Source of the DNA: Clostridia bacterium
GTDB lineage: Bacteria; Bacillota; Clostridia; Oscillospirales; RGIG577
Direction of reading: 5' to 3'
Assembly: GCA_017513095.1 (NCBI GenBank)
Contig: JAFWDJ010000011.1
Location: 111,936 to 175,935 of the forward strand
Length of the DNA stretch: 64,000 nucleotides
This document shows, one piece after another, positions 19,076 to 26,905 of this stretch. The translations under genes were made by a program, and so were the position numbers. Position 1 is the first letter of the stretch, and each line of letters starts with the position of its first letter. A model generated the notes under the pieces. It was not told the DNA's origin. It did no database searches and saw only the letters and a program-made list of their open reading frames with translations.

Positions 19076-20275
19076 TTACTTTAACTTCTCAACGATAGCC
19101 TTGGTGTCGAGGGCTATCATGAGCTCCTCGTTGGTGGGGATTACAAGCGTCTTAACGGTAGCGTCAGCGGCGCTTATGTCTATCTCCTTGCCGCGGATCT
19201 TGTTCTTCTCGGCGTCGATCTTGATGCCTAAGAAGTCAAGGCCGGAAACGATCTGCTCTCTGAAGCCTGCGGAGTTCTCGCCTATGCCAGCGGTGAATAC
19301 AACGGCGTCAACGCCGCCCATAGCAGCCGCGAACGAACCGATGTACTTCTTTACCTGATAGCAGAACTGGTCTATCGTTACCTGTGCACGCTCGTTGCCG
19401 TCGTTTGCGGCAGCCTCAACGTCTCTGAAGTCGGCGCTTACGCCGGAGAGACCCAAAACGCCCGACTTCTTATTGAGGATATTGCTAATCTCCTTCGTGT
19501 CGAGGTTTTCCTTCTCCATGAGGTACGGCAGAATTGCCGGATCGAGCGAGCCGCTTCTCGTGCCCATGATAAGGCCCTCGAGCGGAGTGAAGCCCATCGT
19601 CGTGTCAACGGACTTGCCGCCGTTTACGGCCGTGATGGAGGAGCCGTTGCCGAGGTGGCAGGTGATTATCTTAAGCTCCGACAGGGGCTTACCGAGCATA
19701 GCGCCCGCGCGCTGCGTTACGTACTTGTGGGACGTGCCGTGGAAGCCGTACTTTCTTATCTTGTACTTCTCAAAGTACTCATAGGGCAGCGCATAGAGAT
19801 ATGCGTATGCCGGAAGCGTCGAATGGAACGCAGTGTCGAATACCGCTACCTGCGGGATGGAGCCTAAAACCTCCTTGCAGGCGTTGATGCCGATGATGTT
19901 CGGCGGGTTGTGAAGCGGCGCGATCTCGCAGCAAGCTTCGCCGACCTTCATCATTTCGTCGTCGATAAGGCAGGAATCCTTGAAGAACTCCGCGCCGTGA
20001 ACGAAGCGGTGACCTACCGCGTCGATATCGCTCATGCTGGAGATAACTGCGTATCCCTCGTGAGTGAGCGAGTCAAGAACAACGTTTATAGCGTCCTTAT
20101 GGTCCTTCATCGGCACGTCCTTCTTCATCTTCTCCATGCCGATGACCTCGTGAGTGAGCTTGCCGTCGATGCCTATTCTCTCGCAAAGGCCCTTGGCCAT
20201 GAGCTTCTCGGTATCCATATCGATAAGCTGATACTTGAGCGAGGAGCTGCCGGCGTTGATAACTAATACTTTCAC
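19076..20275 (-). CDS. ackA: Acetate kinase
   Basis: 399 residues. It interconverts acetyl phosphate + ADP and acetate + ATP, the substrate-level phosphorylation step of acetogenic fermentation. The ASKHA-fold signatures are present: the N-terminal [43 protein letters not shown] and FTAGIGENS. Length is normal for the family. It lies 36 bp downstream of pta on the same strand, so the two enzymes that run acetyl-CoA to acetate are co-transcribed. A bidirectional terminator (19031-19062) closes the operon. Confidence 0.97.
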   Translation of the reverse strand: MKVLVINAGSSSLKYQLIDMDTEKLMAKGLCERIGIDGKLTHEVIGMEKMKKDVPMKDHKDAINVVLDSLTHEGYAVISSMSDIDAVGHRFVHGAEFFKDSCLIDDEMMKVGEACCEIAPLHNPPNIIGINACKEVLGSIPQVAVFDTAFHSTLPAYAYLYALPYEYFEKYKIRKYGFHGTSHKYVTQRAGAMLGKPLSELKIITCHLGNGSSITAVNGGKSVDTTMGFTPLEGLIMGTRSGSLDPAILPYLMEKENLDTKEISNILNKKSGVLGLSGVSADFRDVEAAANDGNERAQVTIDQFCYQVKKYIGSFAAAMGGVDAVVFTAGIGENSAGFREQIVSGLDFLGIKIDAEKNKIRGKEIDISAADATVKTLVIPTNEELMIALDTKAIVEKLK

Positions 20276-20311
20276 TTACATTTCTCCTTTTATATTATTT
20301 ACAAAAATGCT

Positions 20312-21310
20312 TTACATCATCTGAGCCTGTACGCTGGTGATAGCGACAACGCCTACGATATCCTCGGCGCTGCAGCCTCTCGACAGGTCGTTTACGGGCT
20401 TCTTTATGCCCTGGAGTATCGGGCCGTACGCCTCGGCCTTTGCAAGACGCTGAACGAGCTTATAACCGATATTCGCGGACTGAAGGTCCGGGAAGATGAG
20501 GCAGTTAGCATAGCCTGCTACCTTGCTGCCGGGAGCCTTTAACTGGCCTACCGACTCGATAAGGGAAGCGTCAGCCTGAAGCTCGCCGTCGAGCATGAGC
20601 TCGGGAGCGCGCTCCTTTGCAAGCTTAACGGCCTCGCGCACCTTATCTGCGGAGTCGCCCTTGCCGGAGCCGTAGGTCGAGTACGACATCATGGCAACTC
20701 TCGGCTCGCTCTTTAAAACGGCCTTATAAGACTTTGCGGAAGCGATGGCGATCTCGGCCAGATTGTCGGCGTCGGGGTCTATCGTGAGTCCGCAGTCGGA
20801 GAATACGAACGTGCCGTTGTCGCCCAGCGTGCAGTTGGGAACTACGACCACCATGAACGAGGATACGTACTTAACGCCGGGCGCCGTCTTAAGTATCTGA
20901 AGAGCCGGTCTGAGCGTGTTGCCGGTGGAGTTGATGGAGCCTGCAACCATGCCGTCAGCGTCGCCCTTTTCAACCATCATAACGCCGTAGTAAAGAACGT
21001 CCTTCATTAAGCCTGCGGCTTCCTCACGGGTAAGGCCCTTCTTCTTTCTCATCTCATAGAAGGTGTCAACGTAATCGTTAAACTTGGGGCTCTTTTCGGG
21101 GTCGATAACCGGAATGCCCGTGATATCGGCGCCTATCTCTTTTGCCTTGTCTGCTATCTCTTTTTCGTTGCCGAGGAGCACTACCTTTGAGAAGCCCTCT
21201 TTTGCAACCTGTGCAGCCGCGTTTATTACTCTGGGCTCAACGCCCTCGGGCAGTACGATGGTCTTAACATCGCTTGCGGCAAGCTTTTTCATGTTACCTA
21301 AAAAATCCAT
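20312..21310 (-). CDS. pta: Phosphate acetyltransferase
   Basis: 332 residues. It converts acetyl-CoA + phosphate into acetyl phosphate + CoA, feeding AckA. The family signatures are present: KTIVLPEGVEPR, DADGMVAGSINSTGNTLRPA, MMSYSTYGSGKG and the C-terminal GIKKPVNDLSRGCS. This is the short, single-domain Pta without a regulatory N-terminal region. The start is ATG 21310, with AAAGGTGG as ribosome site; 29 further upstream codons are open but lack one. A good promoter lies at 21403-21431. It is the first gene of pta-ackA. Confidence 0.97.
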   Translation of the reverse strand: MDFLGNMKKLAASDVKTIVLPEGVEPRVINAAAQVAKEGFSKVVLLGNEKEIADKAKEIGADITGIPVIDPEKSPKFNDYVDTFYEMRKKKGLTREEAAGLMKDVLYYGVMMVEKGDADGMVAGSINSTGNTLRPALQILKTAPGVKYVSSFMVVVVPNCTLGDNGTFVFSDCGLTIDPDADNLAEIAIASAKSYKAVLKSEPRVAMMSYSTYGSGKGDSADKVREAVKLAKERAPELMLDGELQADASLIESVGQLKAPGSKVAGYANCLIFPDLQSANIGYKLVQRLAKAEAYGPILQGIKKPVNDLSRGCSAEDIVGVVAITSVQAQMM

Positions 21311-21402
21311 ATGAGTTCCACCTTTCGATTTATCATAAAAAATATTACCTGTGCGTAATCCTGCATTCCGGCCCGAAAAAAGCCATAATGCAATCAAAGA
21401 TT

Positions 21403-21431
21403 ATTATAGTACAAAATCTTTAAAAATTCAA
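21403..21431 (-). promoter_or_regulatory. Promoter of pta-ackA
   Basis: On the minus strand: TTGAAT (21431-21426), a 17-bp spacer and a perfect TATAAT (21408-21403), about 95 bp before the pta start. Confidence 0.7.
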
Positions 21432-21524
21432 CGGCTTTTACGCTAAAAAATTATTTGCGTGAAGTTTTAATTTGACAGCTCAATTCTACCGTCTCTGTTC
21501 GTATAGCTGCGTAAGTCCGCCCGC

Positions 21525-22685
21525 TCAATCATGCGCGCTGAAAAAAGCGTCCATGATCCGCTGCGTTTTCAGGGAGTCTTCTTTTAACAGGATTTCCAGG
21601 TCATCGAGGTAAGAAATAAGCTCCTCACGGATGGCTGCCGCCTCCTCATAGTCGTCCGCCTTGACCGATAGCTCCGTAATATACTTATCTTTAATCTCCC
21701 AGACCTCAATACGGACTTCCGTCCCCTTGTATTCTCCCGTGTAGCGCTTGAACGAGACAGGCCCCGCCATCTGAGCCGCTTCAATCGCATCGGTTCCCCA
21801 GCCTTCGGATTTCCAGTCCCTTTCCTCGGGCGGCATGTTTTTCTTAATCATTGAAACGGCCTCGGCAATGGGCAGCTCTGCTATACCCGTATACGCGCCC
21901 GCGTCTTCTGTGATTTCTGCCGAAAGACTCAGCGTCATGCTTGAATATCCCCACTCAACCTCCGGGGACCACACATCATCGGACAGGATAAATCCCCCCG
22001 TTTCAGCCCTGCGCAATTCGGCGGCAACGTCGCCGTCCGCTATGGGACAGCGTTTCTTATACGTCAGCCTGAAGCCGTTTTCCGGCTTGTCCTCCCTGAT
22101 TCTTATGCGGTTAATCCAGCGCTCCCGTCCAAATTGCTCGTCGGCCGTGTCGAGATATGCTATGCCGTATAATTTATACTTTTTCCCCGTGTCGAACTCA
22201 TCGCGCACTTCCTTCTTCAAAAAGTGATTTTCGTCAAGAACCCTATCGGAATCCAGCATTAAATGAATCTCATATGAAATCGGAAACGCTTCGCCTATGT
22301 ACCCCAGCCGTTTCGCGCCGCATAAAGGTATCATCGAATCATCGAGCACCATAAGCAGGGTCGACGCATTTGACACATCAAAACGCAGGGTCTGCGTGCC
22401 CGGCGAAAGGTGTTTTTTCTCCGCCCCGAGAAAGCGTCCGTCGCCATCGAAACGAACGCACCATGCATCTGCGCTCTTTTCGGTATCGGAGAGATAAAAC
22501 GAGGCAGACCATCCGTGTTCTTCTCTGTGAATGGAGTCAATATATGCCTTTTTTGTTCCTTCACCGGCGCTCCCCGCTGCGGCAAAGCCCGATGTATGAT
22601 AAGCGCACGCAAATATGGATATTACAAAACAGCTCAATAATAAACTACCGGTCAAAAGGCGCCTATGCCATTTACGGTTACTCAT
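21525..22685 (-). CDS. Exported protein of unknown function
   Basis: Not recognised. It encodes 386 residues with a basic N-terminus and a hydrophobic signal segment (LLTGSLLLSCFVISIFACA, about residues 10-30), then a hydrophilic extracytoplasmic body. The body seems to have two beta-rich parts, one to about residue 280 and a shorter C-terminal part with YTGEYKGTEVRIEVWEIKD and a final helix (EAAAIREELISYLDDLEILL). ATG 22685 with GAAGGA is chosen over the upstream ATG 22751, which lacks a ribosome site. Codon choice looks less GC-biased than the neighbours (many AAA, AAT and ATT codons), which may mean recent acquisition. It stands alone between pta and the plus-strand tmcAL. Confidence 0.72.
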   Translation of the reverse strand: MSNRKWHRRLLTGSLLLSCFVISIFACAYHTSGFAAAGSAGEGTKKAYIDSIHREEHGWSASFYLSDTEKSADAWCVRFDGDGRFLGAEKKHLSPGTQTLRFDVSNASTLLMVLDDSMIPLCGAKRLGYIGEAFPISYEIHLMLDSDRVLDENHFLKKEVRDEFDTGKKYKLYGIAYLDTADEQFGRERWINRIRIREDKPENGFRLTYKKRCPIADGDVAAELRRAETGGFILSDDVWSPEVEWGYSSMTLSLSAEITEDAGAYTGIAELPIAEAVSMIKKNMPPEERDWKSEGWGTDAIEAAQMAGPVSFKRYTGEYKGTEVRIEVWEIKDKYITELSVKADDYEEAAAIREELISYLDDLEILLKEDSLKTQRIMDAFFSAHD

Positions 22686-22851
22686 AATTTTTCCTTCTTT
22701 GTACAGTCTGATTTTTCTGTTATCTTCACTATTATTTGATACTTTGAGCATATATGATTATCGGTGAGCGGTCAAGCCCTTATAAACTATGATTGAAATA
22801 GTTTTGTATTTACCGATAAGCCTTTCGGTTACATCGCAGCACGGCAAACGC

Positions 22852-22880
22852 TTGACATAGTTCGATTTCTTTTATAGAAT
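22852..22880 (+). promoter_or_regulatory. Promoter upstream of tmcAL
   Basis: A perfect TTGACA (22852-22857), a 17-bp spacer and TAGAAT (22875-22880). It lies in the 335-bp AT-rich gap 22686-23020, which otherwise shows nothing, and leaves a leader of about 135 nt before tmcAL. Confidence 0.75.
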
Positions 22881-23020
22881 TTGTTTGAAATATTGCTGTA
22901 TTGCAAATTTGTTGTAAATGCGTTTTACACAGAAATGAAGCCCCAAAAAGCCTTGTATTTACCGAAAGAATCATATACGAAAGAATATTTGCCGTTTCAA
23001 CGCAAAAAAGGTGAGTTTTT

Positions 23021-24226
23021 ATGAAAATTGCCGCAATCATTGCCGAATACAACCCCTTTCATAACGGTCATGCCTATCATATTGAGAAAACAAAGGCGCA
23101 AACGGGCGCCGACGCCGTCGTCGCGGTGATGAGCGGCAGCTTCGTTCAGCGCGGCGAGCCCGCCGCGGCGGACAAGTTCCTACGCGCCCGTGCAGCCGTT
23201 TTGGGCGGCTGTGACCTTGTAATAGAGCTTCCTGCCGCCTTCTCGCTTGGCAGCGCGCAGCGCTTCGCGTTCGGCGCGGTAAGCCTTGTGCGCGATATGG
23301 GCTGCGTTTCGGCGCTGAGCTTCGGAAGCGAATGCGGCGATTTAGGTAAACTTAACGAGCTCAACGGCGCGATGAGAAGCGAGGAATTCTCGGCGCGTCA
23401 AAAAGAGATAGCCGACGGCGGCGTGTCATACCCCGCGGCGCGCGCGCTTACTGCGCGCGAGATGCTGAGCGCCGAGCTTGCCGATATGCTCTCGCAGCCT
23501 AATAATATACTCGCGCTCGAATATATAAACGAAGCGGGCCGCCTCTGCCCCGCTATTTCGCTTGTTACCGTGCCGCGCATGGGCGCGGCGCACGACGCGT
23601 CGGAGACGTATGGCGAATTTGCCTCCGCCTCGGTGCTTCGCGAGGAAAGAACGCTCGGGCTTTCGCGCTTCGTGCCGAAAAGGTGCTGCGAGCTCTACCG
23701 CGAGGCCATAGATCAGGGCATATTCTACGTAAATACGTCGGACTTCGACGAGCTGGTACTCTCGCACCTTATCCGCATGTCGCGCGAGGAGCTCGCGCGC
23801 GTCCCCGACGTAAGCGAGGGGCTTGAAAACAAGATATACGACGCGGTGCGCCGTTCGCAGTCGCTTTCGGAGCTTTACGACGCCGTAAAATCGAAGCGGT
23901 TCACGCATTCGCGCCTGAGGCGCATTGTGATGTGCGCCTATCTCGGCATACAAAAGAGCGACCTTGAGGCGCCGCCTGCCTACATCCGCGTGCTTGCGCA
24001 GAATAAAACGGGAAGCCGCGTCCTTCGCGAGATGAAGCAGACGGCGTCGCTTCCGATAATCACGAAAACGGCGCACATATCGCGTTACGGCGGCGCGGCT
24101 GCAGCCCAGTTCGAGCTTGAGTGCCGCGCGACAGCGCTTTACGCCTACGCGCTTAAAAATAAGGAATACAGACGGACGCTCAACGATTATACAAGAAGCG
24201 CGCAGATCATCGGTGCGCTTGAGTGA
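23021..24226 (+). CDS. tmcAL: tRNA(Met) cytidine acetate ligase
   Basis: 401 residues (YlbM family). It uses ATP and acetate to make acetyladenylate and forms N4-acetylcytidine at the wobble C34 of elongator tRNA-Met, which keeps AUA from being misread. The nucleotidyltransferase N-terminus is textbook: IIAEYNPFHNGHAYHI with the HxGH motif at residues 14-17, then MSGSFVQRGEPA and KFLRARAAVLGG. An AGGTGAG ribosome site precedes ATG 23021. It lies near pta-ackA, whose product acetate is its substrate. A strong terminator follows at 24265-24298. Confidence 0.95.
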   Translation: MKIAAIIAEYNPFHNGHAYHIEKTKAQTGADAVVAVMSGSFVQRGEPAAADKFLRARAAVLGGCDLVIELPAAFSLGSAQRFAFGAVSLVRDMGCVSALSFGSECGDLGKLNELNGAMRSEEFSARQKEIADGGVSYPAARALTAREMLSAELADMLSQPNNILALEYINEAGRLCPAISLVTVPRMGAAHDASETYGEFASASVLREERTLGLSRFVPKRCCELYREAIDQGIFYVNTSDFDELVLSHLIRMSREELARVPDVSEGLENKIYDAVRRSQSLSELYDAVKSKRFTHSRLRRIVMCAYLGIQKSDLEAPPAYIRVLAQNKTGSRVLREMKQTASLPIITKTAHISRYGGAAAAQFELECRATALYAYALKNKEYRRTLNDYTRSAQIIGALE

Positions 24227-24264
24227 AGCCGCGCGAACAACAATATTTTTGTCCTGACAAACGG

Positions 24265-24298
24265 CGCGGACGCGGAATTTTCCCGCGTCCGCGTTTTT
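24265..24298 (+). terminator. Terminator of tmcAL
   Basis: An 11-bp perfect GC stem, CGCGGACGCGG (24265-24275) with CCGCGTCCGCG (24283-24293), is followed by TTTTT. It abuts the converging spoVM gene. Confidence 0.9.
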
Positions 24299-24299
24299 C

Positions 24300-24377
24300 T
24301 TATTCTCCTCTCATCCCGAAAACGGAGCGAAGTATGCTCCCGAGAAGCTTCGGCACTTTAAATACGACTATCTTCAT
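24300..24377 (-). CDS. spoVM: Stage V sporulation protein SpoVM (25 aa)
   Basis: A micro-gene of 25 codons plus stop, starting MKIVVFKVPKLLGS and ending GMRGE. It matches SpoVM, the amphipathic helix that marks the convex forespore membrane and recruits SpoIVA for spore coat assembly. The Bacillus subtilis protein starts MKFYTIKLPKFLGG; here Lys2, Lys7, Pro9, Lys10 and Leu12 are in the same register, and Pro9 is the residue needed for membrane-curvature recognition. A near-perfect GGAGG ribosome site sits 9 nt before ATG 24377. The gene follows a 64-codon membrane protein gene by 24 bp, which suggests a two-gene transcript. It is too short for most gene finders. Confidence 0.85.
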   Translation of the reverse strand: MKIVVFKVPKLLGSILRSVFGMRGE

Positions 24378-24401
24378 ATACGTATACCTCCGAAAATTAT
24401 G

Positions 24402-24596
24402 TCAGCACAACAAGAGCAGAACGCCGATAAGAAAAAGCAGTATCCCGCCGATGGCCGAAAGCAGCCACACGGGGAAAATGAGCGACAGCACGACGCCCGC
24501 GCCGAGCGCAATAAGAAGAAGGCTCCATAAAAAGCCCCTGTTCGGCCTTCCCGGCCGCTTTTTTCTTTCAAAGCCGCCCACATACATCAGTCCCAT
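24402..24596 (-). CDS. Small membrane protein upstream of spoVM
   Basis: 64 residues: a basic N-terminal half (FERKKRPGRPNRG) followed by two closely spaced transmembrane helices (FLWSLLLIALGAGVVLSLIF, then LLSAIGGILLFLIGVLLLL), ending at a final Cys. The family is not recognised. No clear ribosome site precedes ATG 24596; ATG 24587 is a possible alternative. Its stop lies 24 bp before spoVM on the same strand, so a role in spore development is possible but is only an inference from position. Confidence 0.55.
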   Translation of the reverse strand: MGLMYVGGFERKKRPGRPNRGFLWSLLLIALGAGVVLSLIFPVWLLSAIGGILLFLIGVLLLLC

Positions 24597-24648
24597 CGCT
24601 CATATCGGTAGTACAGTATATGCATTGCGGGAAATCTGCGTGAACGTA

Positions 24649-24679
24649 AAAAAGAGAGCCCGCGAAAGGCTCTCTTTTT
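24649..24679 (-). terminator. Terminator of the CofE-like ligase operon
   Basis: AAAAAGAGAGCC (24649-24660), a 7-nt loop and GGCTCTCTTTTT (24668-24679). The stem ends in a T run on the minus strand, just after the ligase stop; symmetry would also let it act on the plus strand. Confidence 0.8.
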
Positions 24680-24697
24680 AGTCTTAAAATTATTATT

Positions 24698-25891
24698 TTA
24701 GTCGGCGTAATTGTCGAAGTATCCCTGAACGAGAATTATCGGCGTGCCCTTGTCGCCGCTGCCGCTCGTAAGGTCGCAGAGGCTGCCGAGCAGGTCGGTA
24801 AGCTGGCGCGGGGTCGTGCCCTGAGACGCCATGTTGTTGATAAGGTTGTCGCTCTTCTTGCGGATCACCTCGCGCATAGCGTGAGCCGCGTCCTCGCCGG
24901 AGAGGTGATGAAGCTCGTTATCGGCGATATACTTCATCTTTATCTCGTTGGGCGTACCGATAAGGCCGGGAGTGCAGCCGGGAGAAACAACCGGGTCGGC
25001 AAGCTCCCAGATGCCGCCTACGGGGTCCTTGAACGCGCCGTCGCCGTATACCATGACTTCGATGTTCTTGCCCGTCTTTTCCTTCATAACGGCCGCGATC
25101 TTCGTTACAAGCTCCTGGCAGTCGCGCGGGAAGAGCTTTATCGAGGTGTCGGTCGCGAGATTGGAGCCTAAAAGTCCGTAATCGGGATGATAGCCGCTGC
25201 CGTTCACGGGAGCGTTCATAAGCTCGTGAAGGCCCAGCACCTTCTCGGCGCCCGCCTTTATTAAACGTCTCTGCGTGCGGAAGCGCGTATGTATATCCGC
25301 ATTTATAACGTTCTTCGTGTACTTGAGTATCTCAACCGCGTCGTTCGCAAGAATTATCTCGGCCTTGCCGCCGCAGATCTCCTCATAAAACGCTATATAG
25401 TCAACGCCGGTGAAGGGATGCTTAACGTCGCCCAGCTTCTTTTTGAACTCCTCCGCCGTAAATACGTCGGTATACGGATTTATGCCGTGGTCGTCGATGA
25501 TATCCCACGATACGAGCGGATTGCCCACCTCGTCAGACGGATAGGAAAGCTGAATGTAAAGCTTCTTTACGCCCATCGAAATGCCCTTTAATATCATCGA
25601 GAAGCGGTTGCGGCTGAGTATCGGAAGTATAAGGCCGACAACGGCGTCCTCGCCGAACTTCGCCTTAATGTCGCTTGCGATATCGTCAAGCGTTGCGTAA
25701 TTGCCCTGCGAACGCGCAACGATAGATTCCGTTATGCCGATAACGTCGCGGTCTTTAAGCTCAAATCCCTCATGCTTTGAAGCGTTAAGCACCGAATTTA
25801 CAACGATCTCGCAAAGGTCGTCTCCTCTTTTGATTATCGGGGCTCTTATTCCTCTCGAAGTAACACCAACAGTCCTCATTTGTTCACTCAT
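24698..25891 (-). CDS. Coenzyme F420-0:L-glutamate ligase (CofE)-like protein
   Basis: 397 residues resembling the CofE/FbiB ligase family, which adds glutamate to F420-0 with GTP. Family-like blocks are SRGIRAPIIKRGDDLCEIV near the N-terminus, DRDVIGITESIVARSQGNY near residue 45, and the C-terminal VMVYGDGAFKDPVGGIWELA. It is longer than archaeal CofE (about 250 residues). No other F420 biosynthesis gene is present here, so the true substrate is open. The start is ATG 25891 or, with a better-spaced AAGGATGAG site, ATG 25879; a longer frame to 26053 would overlap the nitroreductase gene and is rejected. It follows that gene by about 20-30 bp, probably in one operon. Confidence 0.75.
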   Translation of the reverse strand: MSEQMRTVGVTSRGIRAPIIKRGDDLCEIVVNSVLNASKHEGFELKDRDVIGITESIVARSQGNYATLDDIASDIKAKFGEDAVVGLILPILSRNRFSMILKGISMGVKKLYIQLSYPSDEVGNPLVSWDIIDDHGINPYTDVFTAEEFKKKLGDVKHPFTGVDYIAFYEEICGGKAEIILANDAVEILKYTKNVINADIHTRFRTQRRLIKAGAEKVLGLHELMNAPVNGSGYHPDYGLLGSNLATDTSIKLFPRDCQELVTKIAAVMKEKTGKNIEVMVYGDGAFKDPVGGIWELADPVVSPGCTPGLIGTPNEIKMKYIADNELHHLSGEDAAHAMREVIRKKSDNLINNMASQGTTPRQLTDLLGSLCDLTSGSGDKGTPIILVQGYFDNYAD

Positions 25892-25910
25892 CCTTGTCTT
25901 ATAAATTTCA

Positions 25911-26660
25911 TCAAATAATAGAGGTGATATAGTAAAATCCCTCGGGGGCCTGCTTCGAGCCTTCAAGGGTAAACTCCTGAATGCCGTCAAGTCCGGCCTC
26001 GCGCGCGGAAACCACCACATGATATAATAATATACCGATGTCGATGCTGTCAAGCGTCTGATGAATAGGATGAGACTTATCCGCTAACTTTTTGCTGTAA
26101 ATATGAAGCTTTTCGCCCTCGTTTATCATGCACCAGGGCTGGCTGTTATGTCCCGACGGCGCAAGGCGGCACGCTTCTATCGCCTCGGTATACTCGCCCT
26201 TTCTTAAGAACTGCTCCTTCGGCATACGGTCGAACTTTACAGTCGAGTCGCGAAGCAGCGTCATATTCGGGCGGCCGATGGCAAGCATTATGATATATTC
26301 GCCGTTCGGCACGCATACGCCGTCGATTATCTCCTTCGTCGGGCGCTGCGCCTCCACAAAGCAGCTTCCTATGCCCATACCGGCAAGCTCCAGCGAGAGC
26401 TGTTCGAGCATATAGCCCGCGTTCATGTTGTGCGTCTCCTTCTTCGTCGACGTAAAAATTATAAAATGCGGCGGCATAACGTCGAACATCGGCTCTATGC
26501 CGATATCGTCAACGAGCGTTATCCTCGTGCGGACGTTGCGAAAAAGCGGCCGAAGGCGCTTTATCGCCTTTCTCACCTCCGCAAGAGTCGCCTCGTCAAG
26601 CGGCTCGGGCCTGAAATGTCTTACGGAGCGTCTTTTAAACATAAGTTCGTAATGCGTCAC
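25911..26660 (-). CDS. Nitroreductase-family FMN oxidoreductase
   Basis: 249 residues. The N-terminal FKRRSVRHFRPEPLDEATL is the classic nitroreductase FMN-phosphate-binding start. LEQLSLELAGMGIGSCFVEA near residue 85 and CRLAPSGHNSQPWCMI near residue 165 are the other conserved segments. These enzymes reduce nitro groups, quinones or related substrates with NAD(P)H. The start is GTG 26660, supported by GAGGTGA 5 nt upstream. The gene precedes the CofE-like ligase on the same strand. In actinobacterial FbiB a CofE-like domain and a nitroreductase-type FMN domain are fused into one protein, so the pairing may be functional. Confidence 0.85.
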   Translation of the reverse strand: MTHYELMFKRRSVRHFRPEPLDEATLAEVRKAIKRLRPLFRNVRTRITLVDDIGIEPMFDVMPPHFIIFTSTKKETHNMNAGYMLEQLSLELAGMGIGSCFVEAQRPTKEIIDGVCVPNGEYIIMLAIGRPNMTLLRDSTVKFDRMPKEQFLRKGEYTEAIEACRLAPSGHNSQPWCMINEGEKLHIYSKKLADKSHPIHQTLDSIDIGILLYHVVVSAREAGLDGIQEFTLEGSKQAPEGFYYITSII

Positions 26661-26845
26661 TTATATCACCTCATACGAAATATTCTTTTAAAATTTTACC
26701 ATATGTTTTGGAATATGTATATAATTCCGAGCGAAAAACGTAAAAAATCTTGCCCGAGGCTTCCCTGCTCGGCATTATTTTCGATTTTTTCGCGCGAAAA
26801 TTCTAACTTTTAACAATATTTCGGTCATATTTTATGTATTGAACG

Positions 26846-26874
26846 TTGAAAGTCGTTTCGCTTTATGATAAAAT
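26846..26874 (+). promoter_or_regulatory. Promoter of the OYE/FAD reductase at 26906
   Basis: TTGAAA (26846-26851), a 17-bp spacer and TAAAAT (26869-26874), 31 bp before the start codon, in the AT-rich divergent gap 26661-26905. Confidence 0.65.
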
Positions 26875-26905
26875 ATATAAAAATTATAATATAAGGGAGT
26901 ATACT

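Noticed and set aside
25892..26053. An N-terminal extension of the CofE-like ligase to 26053
   Set aside because: It would overlap the upstream nitroreductase gene by over 140 bp and lacks a ribosome site.
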